In this document: piece by piece, positions 28,046-36,072 of the stretch | Layout: every line of letters starts with the position of its first letter | How positions within the stretch are numbered: the stretch's first letter is position 1 | DNA from: Flavobacteriales bacterium | GTDB taxonomy: Bacteria > Bacteroidota > Bacteroidia > Flavobacteriales > Flavobacteriaceae | NCBI GenBank assembly: GCA_004213965.1 | Contig: SGZI01000006.1 | Coordinates: 1-36,072, forward strand | Length of the DNA stretch: 36,072 bases | Direction: 5' to 3' | The notes under the pieces: generated by a model | Told to the model about the DNA's origin: nothing | What the model saw: only the letters and a program-made list of their open reading frames with translations | Databases searched by the model: none | Program-made: the position numbers and the translations under genes

Positions 28046-29479
28046 CTAACCCTTAAACCCAAATAATTTTTGATTTTTAATTTTTGAGGCAACTGATTTA
28101 GGAAGAAGTTTTTCCCAACCTTTTTTATTTGATTTTATTTGTTCTAGAACTTTTTCTGAATAGATTTTTAATGAATCTTTATTGTAGTTTTTTACATCAA
28201 CTACTCTGCCGTTAAATTTAGAGAATTTGTATAATTCTTTTATTCTTGGATGAACCTTTAAGTTTTCACTGGTTATTATTTCTCCATTTTCAGAAATAAC
28301 AGGATATAAGTACACTTTTAATTTTTTAAAGAATAATTTTCCAAATGCTTCTAAAATACCACCGCTTAGTTTGATGTAGTATTTAGGATCGAAAACTTCA
28401 ATAAGATTATTAACCCCCATACAAAGTCCAATTTTTTTATCGGTATATAACGAGAAATATTCTACTAATCTGTAATATTCTTTATAATTAGAAATTAACA
28501 CTGTTTCTCCAAGAGATCCTAAAAGTTTAGCTCTATCCATGAAATCCATTTCATCTATTTCACCCTTATTCTCTAAATCAGCAAGTGTAATTTCAAAAAT
28601 TACTATCGTATTTTCTTTTTTTACTTTTTTTTCTTCAAGAAAAAGCTTCAAAGATTTCACATACATATCTTCATTTACCTTTGTAACAGGCCTAAATCTT
28701 CCTCTTAATGCTAGGATATTTTTTTTGTAAAGTGCAGCTGCAGGAAGTATGTTTTGGCCGTTAGGGCCAAACATAACCGCCTCAGTTAACCTGTTCTTTA
28801 CTAGCTCTAAGCTCATAATTCTATTATCAACATCTTTAAAAACAGGTCCTGAAAAATTTATAGTATCAATTTCTAATTGTTCTCTATCTAGGTTGTCATA
28901 CAAGTATTGTATAATTTTTCTTGGCACATTATACTTGTAGAAAGCACTATATATTAGATTAGTTCCTAATATCCCTAATGTTTCTTGCTGTTGACGTGCA
29001 ATATTCTCTTTAAATCTAACATGTAGAATAATTTCATTATAATCATCTTTAGGATCAATTTGAAATCTTATGCCTACCCAGCCATGACCTTTAAATTTTT
29101 TAGCAAAATCTATAGTGGCAACAGTGTTTGCATAACAAAAGAACATCTTATTCGGATTTTTTTCCCTTCCAACCCTTTCTTCTATTAAGTTAGTCTCTTG
29201 GACAAGCATTTTTCTTAAACGATTCTGGGTTACATATCTTTTGTCATCTTCAATGCCATAGATTGCATCACTAAATGACTTGTCATACGCTGATAATGAT
29301 TTTGCAATTGTTCCTGAAGCGCCACCAACTCTAAAGAATTGTCTTACAGTTTCTTGTCCGGCACCAATTTCTGCAAAAGTGCCGTATATATCATCGTTCA
29401 GATTTATTTTTAATGCTTTTTGTTTGATTGTAGGTGTAGAATCAAACTTTGGGTCACCATTATGAATTACATCATTCAT
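28046..29479 (-). CDS. Conserved hypothetical protein of unknown function (~477 aa)
   Basis: Strong motif-like N-terminus (YGTFAEIGAGQETVRQFFRVGGASGTIAKSLSAYDKSFSDAIYG; FCYANTVATIDFAKKFKGHGWVGIRFQ). I recall homologues with unsupported 'nicotinamide mononucleotide adenylyltransferase' labels. No recognised catalytic motif. Confidence 0.65.
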   Translation of the reverse strand: MNDVIHNGDPKFDSTPTIKQKALKINLNDDIYGTFAEIGAGQETVRQFFRVGGASGTIAKSLSAYDKSFSDAIYGIEDDKRYVTQNRLRKMLVQETNLIEERVGREKNPNKMFFCYANTVATIDFAKKFKGHGWVGIRFQIDPKDDYNEIILHVRFKENIARQQQETLGILGTNLIYSAFYKYNVPRKIIQYLYDNLDREQLEIDTINFSGPVFKDVDNRIMSLELVKNRLTEAVMFGPNGQNILPAAALYKKNILALRGRFRPVTKVNEDMYVKSLKLFLEEKKVKKENTIVIFEITLADLENKGEIDEMDFMDRAKLLGSLGETVLISNYKEYYRLVEYFSLYTDKKIGLCMGVNNLIEVFDPKYYIKLSGGILEAFGKLFFKKLKVYLYPVISENGEIITSENLKVHPRIKELYKFSKFNGRVVDVKNYNKDSLKIYSEKVLEQIKSNKKGWEKLLPKSVASKIKNQKLFGFKG

Positions 29480-29564
29480 TAAATGTTTTTTTGACTTTAC
29501 AAAGTTATTAAATTCCTTATGGATTAAAGCAAAAAAATAACTTATTTTTGAACACAGTTATTTT

Positions 29565-30326
29565 ATGATAAAAGTTAGATTTTTAGGTACAGGAACATCT
29601 CATGGAATACCAATAATTGGTAATGATCATCCGGTATGCAAGAGCAATAACCCAAAGGATAAGCGCTTAAGATCATCAGTATTAGTAATTTGGGACAATT
29701 ATAATTTTGTTATTGATTGTGGGCCAGACTTTAGAATGCAGATGTTAGAATCAAATTGTAAAAAAATTGATGCTATTCTCTACACACATGAACATAGCGA
29801 TCATGTAGCAGGGTTAGATGATATAAGACCGTTTTTTTTTAAACAGGGAAAAATTCCCATTTATGCTCATAAAAGAGTTTTAGGTGCATTAAAAAAAAGA
29901 TTTTATTACATTTTTGACAAAAACTATAGTTACCCTGGGTCTCCTAAGGTTTTGCAGAATATAGTTACTTCAAAATTTAATATTAGTGATAAAATAATTA
30001 TTCCTATTAACGCAATGCATAAGGATTTGCAGGTTTATGGGTATAGATTTGAGAATTTTGCTTATTTGACTGACGTAAAAACAATTGATAATAAGGAAGT
30101 TGATAAATTATCTGGTTTAGATGTTTTAATAATTAATGCATTAAGAATTGAAGAACATTATTCTCATTTTAATTTAGACCAAGCATTAGAATTCATTTCA
30201 ACTGTCAACCCTAAAAAAGCTTATTTAACCCATATTAGTCATATGTTAGGGTTTCATGATGAAGTTGAGAAGATTTTACCTGATAATGTTTATTTAGCCT
30301 ATGATGGATTAGAAATTACTATTTGA
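29565..30326 (+). CDS. MBL-fold metallo-hydrolase (PhnP-like phosphodiesterase family)
   Basis: GTGTSHGIPIIGNDHPVC, TSVLV..FVIDCGPDFRMQML, YTHEHSDHVAGLDDIRPF, YLTHISHMLGFHDE. Confidence 0.9.
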   Translation: MIKVRFLGTGTSHGIPIIGNDHPVCKSNNPKDKRLRSSVLVIWDNYNFVIDCGPDFRMQMLESNCKKIDAILYTHEHSDHVAGLDDIRPFFFKQGKIPIYAHKRVLGALKKRFYYIFDKNYSYPGSPKVLQNIVTSKFNISDKIIIPINAMHKDLQVYGYRFENFAYLTDVKTIDNKEVDKLSGLDVLIINALRIEEHYSHFNLDQALEFISTVNPKKAYLTHISHMLGFHDEVEKILPDNVYLAYDGLEITI

Positions 30327-30975
30327 GGTTTAATTTCATCCAATCTAAAAAATCATAGAAATTTTCTTGACTAACACTATGCGCCATATCATATTCTTTG
30401 TAAGTATGGCTAATGTTTTTAGATTTTAACCAGCTTATAGATTCTCTAGAAAAATTAACTGGGATTACTTGGTCTGCAACACCATGAGAGCAGAAAAATT
30501 TTAGACTCGAATAATCTTTTGCAGTTTTATCAATTAAATCTATGTTTATTTTTCCGCTTAATGCTATAATTTTCTTAAATAAGTTTGGATAATTTAATGA
30601 CAGCGCATAACTAAGTATGGTGCCTTGACTGAATCCAATTAAACAAATATTATTCATATCAAATGAAAATTTATTTGTTAAATCGTTCTCTACAAAATTT
30701 TTAATTTTTAAGATAGAGTCATTAGCCTGAGATATATTGATTTTAATATTAGAAGAGTTATCTAAATTTATGTCATACCATGAGAAACCACCATATGGAA
30801 GGGAGTAGGGCGCTCTTAATGAAATTATTTTATAGTTTTCAGGAAGATCAGAAGCAAATGAGAATAAATCATCTTCATTACTTCCATATCCATGGATCAT
30901 CAAAACAAGAGGAGATGATTTGTTAGTATCAGTTGAATCTCTAAAGCGATATTCGAAAGAGTCTTTTTTTATCAT
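30319..30975 (-). CDS. Alpha/beta hydrolase (phospholipase/carboxylesterase-like)
   Basis: VLMIHGYGSNEDDLFSFA, LIGFSQGTILSYAL (GxSxG), CSHGVADQVIPV, YDMAHSVS. Confidence 0.88.
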   Translation of the reverse strand: MIKKDSFEYRFRDSTDTNKSSPLVLMIHGYGSNEDDLFSFASDLPENYKIISLRAPYSLPYGGFSWYDINLDNSSNIKINISQANDSILKIKNFVENDLTNKFSFDMNNICLIGFSQGTILSYALSLNYPNLFKKIIALSGKINIDLIDKTAKDYSSLKFFCSHGVADQVIPVNFSRESISWLKSKNISHTYKEYDMAHSVSQENFYDFLDWMKLNLK

Positions 30976-32228
30976 GAATTTAGTTCAACTTGACCTTTGT
31001 TAATAACTCCGTAAACTTTTCCTTTTAGTTTAGATCCAATAAATATTGAGTTTTTTGATTTGGACAATATATTATCTTCATCAAAAAGATATTCAGATAG
31101 GGGATTAAAAAGAGTTAAGTCAGCAGTGTTGCCAATTTTAATAAAATCATTATCTATACCAAATAGATTCTTTCCTCTAGTAAGAAGGTTTATTGTTGTT
31201 TTTATTGGGAATAGCATATTTAAAGCTCCAAAAGCAGATTCTAAACCTATAGTTCCAAAGCTAGCATTATCAAATTCAATATTTTTAAGCTCAATATTTA
31301 AAGGGTTGTGGTCTGAGGTTATTATATCTATTGTGCCATCTTTTAATCCAGCAATTAACGCTTTTGTATCATCAGGTGTTCTAAGAGGTGGGCTTACTTT
31401 GAAATTAGTATTAAAATTTTGAATTTTATCATCATGGAAAAACAAATTATGTATAGCTACACTACAGGAAATATTTAATTTTTTTGATTTAGCTTTTCTT
31501 ATTAGCTCAACAGATTTTGCAGACGATACAGTAGGAATGTGTAGAAAGCCTTCAGTATATTCTAAAACAGATATATCTCTAGCAATAGTTATTTCCTCAG
31601 CTATTGAAGGAATCCCTCTTAATCCAAGGGATGTGCTGATTAAACCTTCATTCATTACTCCGTCTTGAGCAATGTTATTGTCTTTAGGAAATGAAAAAAC
31701 AGGAATTTTTGATTCAGCAGTGTATTCAAGAGCAAGCTTTAGAACATTTGGATTGGATATGGGGTTTTTATAATCCCCAAAAGCAACAGCACCAGATTCC
31801 TTCATGTCAAGTATTTCAGCCAATTCTGTCCCATTTGATTTCTTTGTTAATGCACCAATTGGGTATACGTTTACAATTTTTTCCTGAGTTAAAGAATTTA
31901 AGTACTCAATTTCAGTCTTTTTTTCTATAACAGGGGAGGTGTTTGGTTGCAATCCAATTGAAGTGAAACCAGATCGTGAAGCTACTTTAATCCCATTTAA
32001 AATAGTCTCCCTCTCTTCATATCCAGGTTCACCAAAGCATACACTATAATCAAACCACCCTTTTGAAACATGTAAGTTATTAAAGGATATTTCTTTATAG
32101 TTTTTAGGATTCTTTAGATTTTTCCCAATATTAGTTATGATATTATTTTCAATAAGTATATCAACTTTGGAATTATGAAAATCACTTTTTTTATCAATTA
32201 TTATTGCTGATTTTATAAGTGAATTCAT
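30972..32228 (-). CDS. Dihydroorotase-like amidohydrolase lacking the HxH metal motif (probable non-catalytic PyrC paralogue)
   Basis: Dihydroorotase-like throughout (FGEPGYEERETILNGIKVASRSGFTSIGLQPNTSPVI; LHIPTVSSAKSVELIRKAK; ITSDHNP), but the expected DxHxHxREPG is WFDYSVCFGEPG. Confidence 0.85.
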   Translation of the reverse strand: MNSLIKSAIIIDKKSDFHNSKVDILIENNIITNIGKNLKNPKNYKEISFNNLHVSKGWFDYSVCFGEPGYEERETILNGIKVASRSGFTSIGLQPNTSPVIEKKTEIEYLNSLTQEKIVNVYPIGALTKKSNGTELAEILDMKESGAVAFGDYKNPISNPNVLKLALEYTAESKIPVFSFPKDNNIAQDGVMNEGLISTSLGLRGIPSIAEEITIARDISVLEYTEGFLHIPTVSSAKSVELIRKAKSKKLNISCSVAIHNLFFHDDKIQNFNTNFKVSPPLRTPDDTKALIAGLKDGTIDIITSDHNPLNIELKNIEFDNASFGTIGLESAFGALNMLFPIKTTINLLTRGKNLFGIDNDFIKIGNTADLTLFNPLSEYLFDEDNILSKSKNSIFIGSKLKGKVYGVINKGQVELNS

Positions 32229-32331
32229 TTATAATGGAGTAAATTAAATGAAATAAATTTTGACAAAAATAATAAAACCATTTCTATTTTATAGATGAAT
32301 TTTATTATAAAAAAAAGGTTTAAGCAGACTT

Positions 32332-33558
32332 TTAGTTAAAAAAAAATGAATTATCAACTATTGCTGTTTTAATTTTAAAATTTTCTTTGCTTTCTGTCCA
32401 AGCTATTATTGTATTGCTTTTTTCTTTATTTAGCGTAATTACAGGAAATCCAGAAGACCTGTTTTCAGAAGATTCATCAATTAGTAATAATTTAGTTTGA
32501 CCACCTTCCTTTGTAATCATTTGGAGCTTTATATAAGCCTTGTCATCTATTATATCTATAAAGCTAATAATAGCATTATTTGGATCTAATAATTCAATAT
32601 CTACTCTTCCAATAGGATCATTTGCTTCAACCAGTATGGGTTGTTGAAATCCATCAGATATATTATCTGTAAAAACAACTTTTATTTGATTTTTGTTTTT
32701 TGAAAAGGTATACCAAACAACAGCAGAATTATTTTTGTAAGTTGAAATTGCAGGACCATTAACAGGGCACCCAGATATCTCCCAATTATCATTAAAAATA
32801 TTAATAGGTTTACTCCATTTACTATCCTTTTTATATGAATAATAAATATCTCTTACTTCATCTTCGGATCTGTTTCTATATACAACAATTGACTCCCCAT
32901 TTTCTGTAATTGCTAAATCAGTTTGACAACAATCACATACTCTATCATCAATTAAAAGATCTTCTAATATATTTCCATCAATACTGTAAGATGTACCTCT
33001 AAGAGTCATTTGAGGTCTAATAGATTTGTCTTGATTTGATAGTTCATTTTGCCTTCCATCTAAGTATGTAGACAAGAATCCATTTTTTGTATTAATTGTT
33101 GAAACAAATCCATGCTCAGTTTTAGTGTTATCACTATGAAGCTTTAGGGGATTGCTCCAATTGAATCCTTGATCAGTTGAATTAACTATTTTAATGTCAT
33201 AAGAATATTTTTTTTCACTACTCATTTCTAGATAATGGGCAGTAATTCCATTCAGATTGTCAGTCGTTATTTCAGGAAAATCAGCCCAATTAACAAACAT
33301 TTTATCTGATTCAACTATTAAATTAGGTTTATTCCAAGAATAATTTAAATTGTCAAACATACTGAATAAGAGACTGCTTTCTTTTTTATCAGGATTTGAC
33401 GATATATAGCTTAGATAAATATTACCTGAATTAGATAAATGTAAATTTGGTTCAGAAGCTTCTCCTGGAAAATTAGTACTAATATGATCAATGTCTTTGG
33501 TTCTATTACAGCTATATAAAACAATAAAAACTATAGATGCTATAAAATATCTTATCAT
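32332..33558 (-). CDS. Sialidase/BNR-repeat-like lipoprotein
   Basis: Lipobox-like VLYSC at N-terminus; Asp-box-like NSTDQGFNWSNPL; DRVCDCCQTDLAI cysteine cluster; WADFPEITTDN. Confidence 0.7.
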   Translation of the reverse strand: MIRYFIASIVFIVLYSCNRTKDIDHISTNFPGEASEPNLHLSNSGNIYLSYISSNPDKKESSLLFSMFDNLNYSWNKPNLIVESDKMFVNWADFPEITTDNLNGITAHYLEMSSEKKYSYDIKIVNSTDQGFNWSNPLKLHSDNTKTEHGFVSTINTKNGFLSTYLDGRQNELSNQDKSIRPQMTLRGTSYSIDGNILEDLLIDDRVCDCCQTDLAITENGESIVVYRNRSEDEVRDIYYSYKKDSKWSKPINIFNDNWEISGCPVNGPAISTYKNNSAVVWYTFSKNKNQIKVVFTDNISDGFQQPILVEANDPIGRVDIELLDPNNAIISFIDIIDDKAYIKLQMITKEGGQTKLLLIDESSENRSSGFPVITLNKEKSNTIIAWTESKENFKIKTAIVDNSFFFN

Positions 33559-33561
33559 TGT

Positions 33562-35061
33562 CTAATATTTGGCTGATTTACCATTAGTTAGAGAATTAAT
33601 AATAAAATTTCTTAAATCTTGATTAGAAGATTCTAAATCTTCCGCTCTTAGGTACATCATATGACCACTCCTATAACCCTTAAATGTAAATCTGTCACTC
33701 ATTTTACCACTTGGATCAATTTGCCACATTGTATATTTAGCTTGGAAATATGTAGTTGCACCATCATAATACCCTGACTGAATTAAGACTTTTAAGTATG
33801 AATTTTGTGCCATTGCCTCTCTCAAATTATCTCTAGTATTATCATTTTCTCTATCCCAAGGATGCACAGGTCCAAAGACATTATATTTTATATCTGTATT
33901 AAAGTTTAGTTCATTTCTCAAATAATAGTTAATAGCAGGAGTGAAAGAATGATTCCAAGCATTCATTTCAGCACTCGTATCAGGACTTGATCCAGCTTCC
34001 ATCTTATCTAAACCTAAGTATCTTGAATCTAATCGTCCAATAGTATAGCCAGACTCATCTCTGACTAATTCTTTCCAGAAGAAATCTGTAGGAACATCTA
34101 AATTATGCCTAATTATATCCTTAGTGCTTATTCCTGAATAATAAGACATTTTGTTTGCAATTTTATCTTTCTCTTCATCAGTAATAAATCCACCTTTTGC
34201 TATAGCAGGTAATAGTTCATTTATAGTAAAATCTTCAGATTCAGGAAGAATATCTAATAAATCTCTTTCTTGAAGTGATTTATCTAAAACTTTATGATAC
34301 CATGCAGCAGCTGTATAGTAAGGTAAGTTTATTGCAGAAGACACAGCTCCACCTGTGTCGTACACTTTATAGTCTGCAGGCGATACCATAATAACCCCAT
34401 TTAAGTACATCCAATGACTATTTTGTAATTCATGAGCAAGCCCCATAACTCTTGTCCCCCCATAGCTTTCTCCAATAATATACTTTGGAGACTCCCATAT
34501 ATTTTTTCTTGTAATAAATGTATTTATCCAAGTAGCTAAATATTTAACATCTGAATTTATTCCAAAGAATAATTTTTTATCTGGCATATCTCCTTTTGAG
34601 TTTGGAAGCATTCTTGAATATCCAGTATTTACTGGACATACATAAACAATATCAGCAACATCTAATATGGAATTGGGGTTGTCTTTCATTCCATACGGTT
34701 GTACTGGAAACCCTTCATCGTCAATCTTTAATACTCTAGGTCCAGTATAGCCAATATGCATCCATAATGACGCTGATCCAGGACCTCCATTAAAGGAAAT
34801 AATTATTGGCCTTTCAGCTCTGTTGATTTTCTCATTTTTATTACCAATTCTTTTATAATAGGTATAGAATAAAGTAGCTGTTGGCTCCCCGTTATCATTC
34901 CATACAGGTTGAGTACCAACTTCTGCTTTATACTTTATTGACTTATTGTTTATAGTAGTCTCGTGATATGTCACAACTATGGTGTCAGTTGGGATTGAGA
35001 TTTTTTGGCTATATATACTAACGCTAATTAGAAATATAAAATAAAATAGGATGTTTTTCAT
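33562..35061 (-). CDS. Secreted S10 family serine carboxypeptidase-like peptidase
   Basis: SFNGGPGSASLWMHIGYTGPR; YIIGESYGGTRVMGLA (nucleophile Ser); SGYYDGATTYFQAKYT (Asp); YRSGHMMYLR (His). Confidence 0.9.
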   Translation of the reverse strand: MKNILFYFIFLISVSIYSQKISIPTDTIVVTYHETTINNKSIKYKAEVGTQPVWNDNGEPTATLFYTYYKRIGNKNEKINRAERPIIISFNGGPGSASLWMHIGYTGPRVLKIDDEGFPVQPYGMKDNPNSILDVADIVYVCPVNTGYSRMLPNSKGDMPDKKLFFGINSDVKYLATWINTFITRKNIWESPKYIIGESYGGTRVMGLAHELQNSHWMYLNGVIMVSPADYKVYDTGGAVSSAINLPYYTAAAWYHKVLDKSLQERDLLDILPESEDFTINELLPAIAKGGFITDEEKDKIANKMSYYSGISTKDIIRHNLDVPTDFFWKELVRDESGYTIGRLDSRYLGLDKMEAGSSPDTSAEMNAWNHSFTPAINYYLRNELNFNTDIKYNVFGPVHPWDRENDNTRDNLREAMAQNSYLKVLIQSGYYDGATTYFQAKYTMWQIDPSGKMSDRFTFKGYRSGHMMYLRAEDLESSNQDLRNFIINSLTNGKSAKY

Positions 35062-35164
35062 TGCTGGGTTTTTTTGGTATTTATACTAATTTAATAATTT
35101 TATATAAAACATTAATTTAGAGTTTTTAAAAAAAACCCTAATCAAATTAGTGAAGAATTATACT

Positions 35165-35824
35165 TTATTTTATCATTCCATCTGAAATTTCTAAAATTCT
35201 ATCAGATTTTTTTGCCAATTCCATATTGTGAGTAACAACAATAAATGTATGGTTGAAGTTTTTTCTTATTTCAAAAAAAAGATTGTATAAATTATTTGCA
35301 GATTTACTATCAAGATTCCCTGATGGCTCATCTGCTAAAACTAATTTAGGGCTGTTAATAAGAGCTCTAGCTACTGCAACTCTTTGTTTTTCTCCACCAG
35401 ATAGTTCATTAGGCTTGTTATTAAATTTAGTACTTAAATTTAAAAATTCCATTAGCTCAATAGCCTTTTTTTCTAAATCTGAAATGTTTGTTTTTTTAAT
35501 ATATCCTGGAATACAAATATTTTCAAAAGCAGTAAATTCAGGCAATAATTGATGAAATTGAAAAATGAAACCAATATTTTCATTTCTAAAATTAGCTAAT
35601 GATACTTCATTTAATTTTCTAATATCAATATCATTTATATATAGTTTAGAATTTTCATCAGGAGTTGGTGCTTCTAAAGTCCCTAAAATATGTAATAGTG
35701 TAGTTTTTCCAGCTCCAGAATCACCAACTATTGACACAAATTCACCTTCAGTAATATCAATATCAACTCCTTTTAAAACATGGAGTTTATTAAAGTGTTT
35801 ATGAATATTACGTCCTTTAACCAT
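35165..35824 (-). CDS. ABC transporter ATP-binding protein (LolD/MacB-like)
   Basis: GDSGAGKTTLLHILGTLEAPT (Walker A), NELSGGEKQRVAVARALINSPKLVLADEPSGNLDSKSA. Confidence 0.92.
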   Translation of the reverse strand: MVKGRNIHKHFNKLHVLKGVDIDITEGEFVSIVGDSGAGKTTLLHILGTLEAPTPDENSKLYINDIDIRKLNEVSLANFRNENIGFIFQFHQLLPEFTAFENICIPGYIKKTNISDLEKKAIELMEFLNLSTKFNNKPNELSGGEKQRVAVARALINSPKLVLADEPSGNLDSKSANNLYNLFFEIRKNFNHTFIVVTHNMELAKKSDRILEISDGMIK

Positions 35825-35902
35825 AATTTATTAATATTACACTAATAAAAGTACCAATTTATAATCAAAATTAAACGCTAATATAGATCTATAATTTAAA
35901 TT

Positions 35903-36072
35903 ATGAATTCAACGTTAAACTTTGCATATTTTGCTGGAGGATGTTTTTGGTGTACAGAAGCTATATATTTAAAGATAAGAGGAGTTGTTAGTGTATTGCC
36001 AGGATATGCTGGAGGTCATTTAGCTAACCCCACATATGAACAGGTATGTTCTGGTGATTCAGGACATACTGA
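35903..36072 (+). CDS. msrA: Peptide-methionine (S)-S-oxide reductase, truncated at window end
   Basis: [62 protein letters not shown] active site. Confidence 0.93.
   Translation, partial: MNSTLNFAYFAGGCFWCTEAIYLKIRGVVSVLPGYAGGHLANPTYEQVCSGDSGHT

Noticed and set aside
35062-35164. GGGTTTTTTT...AAAAAAACCC long-range inverted repeat between the ABC gene and the S10 peptidase gene
   Set aside because: Homopolymer-driven complementarity. A CTAAT-TTG-ATTAG + T-run could be a weak minus-strand terminator, but the evidence is thin.
1-36072. CRISPR arrays, tRNA/rRNA genes, transposases, integrases, phage or defence islands
   Set aside because: No regularly spaced repeats, tRNA T-arm-like motifs, IS ends or corresponding protein signatures were seen. 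The content is core-genome-like. This was by-eye only; tRNAscan-SE, Infernal and a CRISPR finder should confirm.

Overview
The window is AT-rich, gene-dense chromosomal DNA that looks like a marine Flavobacteriaceae/Bacteroidota genome. Supporting signs are A-rich start contexts without Shine-Dalgarno sequences, TAnnTTTG promoter elements, DUF4834/YfhO neighbours and an outer-membrane TonB-type receptor. I see no mobile elements, CRISPR arrays, rRNA or tRNA genes. Most genes are ordinary housekeeping or metabolic genes: M24 peptidase, GNAT, bifunctional FTCD, HutI, FumC, TonB-type receptor, ArsC, RF2, metzincin-type protease, threonine aldolase, CBS/CysK-like enzyme, AONS/SPT-like acyltransferase, YfhO, GT4, UvrA, ECF sigma factor, Nth, Bcp, MBL hydrolase, dihydroorotase-like protein, BNR/sialidase-like lipoprotein, S10 peptidase, LolD-like ABC ATPase and the start of MsrA. 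I did not find an obvious large novel defence-like or mobile system. The best leads are: (1) an ECF sigma-factor locus (25.9-26.9 kb) with a strong promoter, a ~100-nt leader whose 13-bp perfect inverted repeat buries the start codon, a perfect 28-bp palindrome over the stop codon, and an uncatalogued 46-aa ORF whose start codon also lies in a hairpin; (2) a CBS-like + AONS/SPT-like gene pair that may make the sulfonolipid capnine or a related sphingoid base; (3) a classical programmed +1 frameshift in prfB, with an internal AGGAGG in a genome that does not use SD initiation; (4) a dihydroorotase homologue that has lost its HxH metal site; (5) a conserved-looking protein of unknown function at 28046-29479. 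All homology calls come from reading motifs by eye; no search was run.
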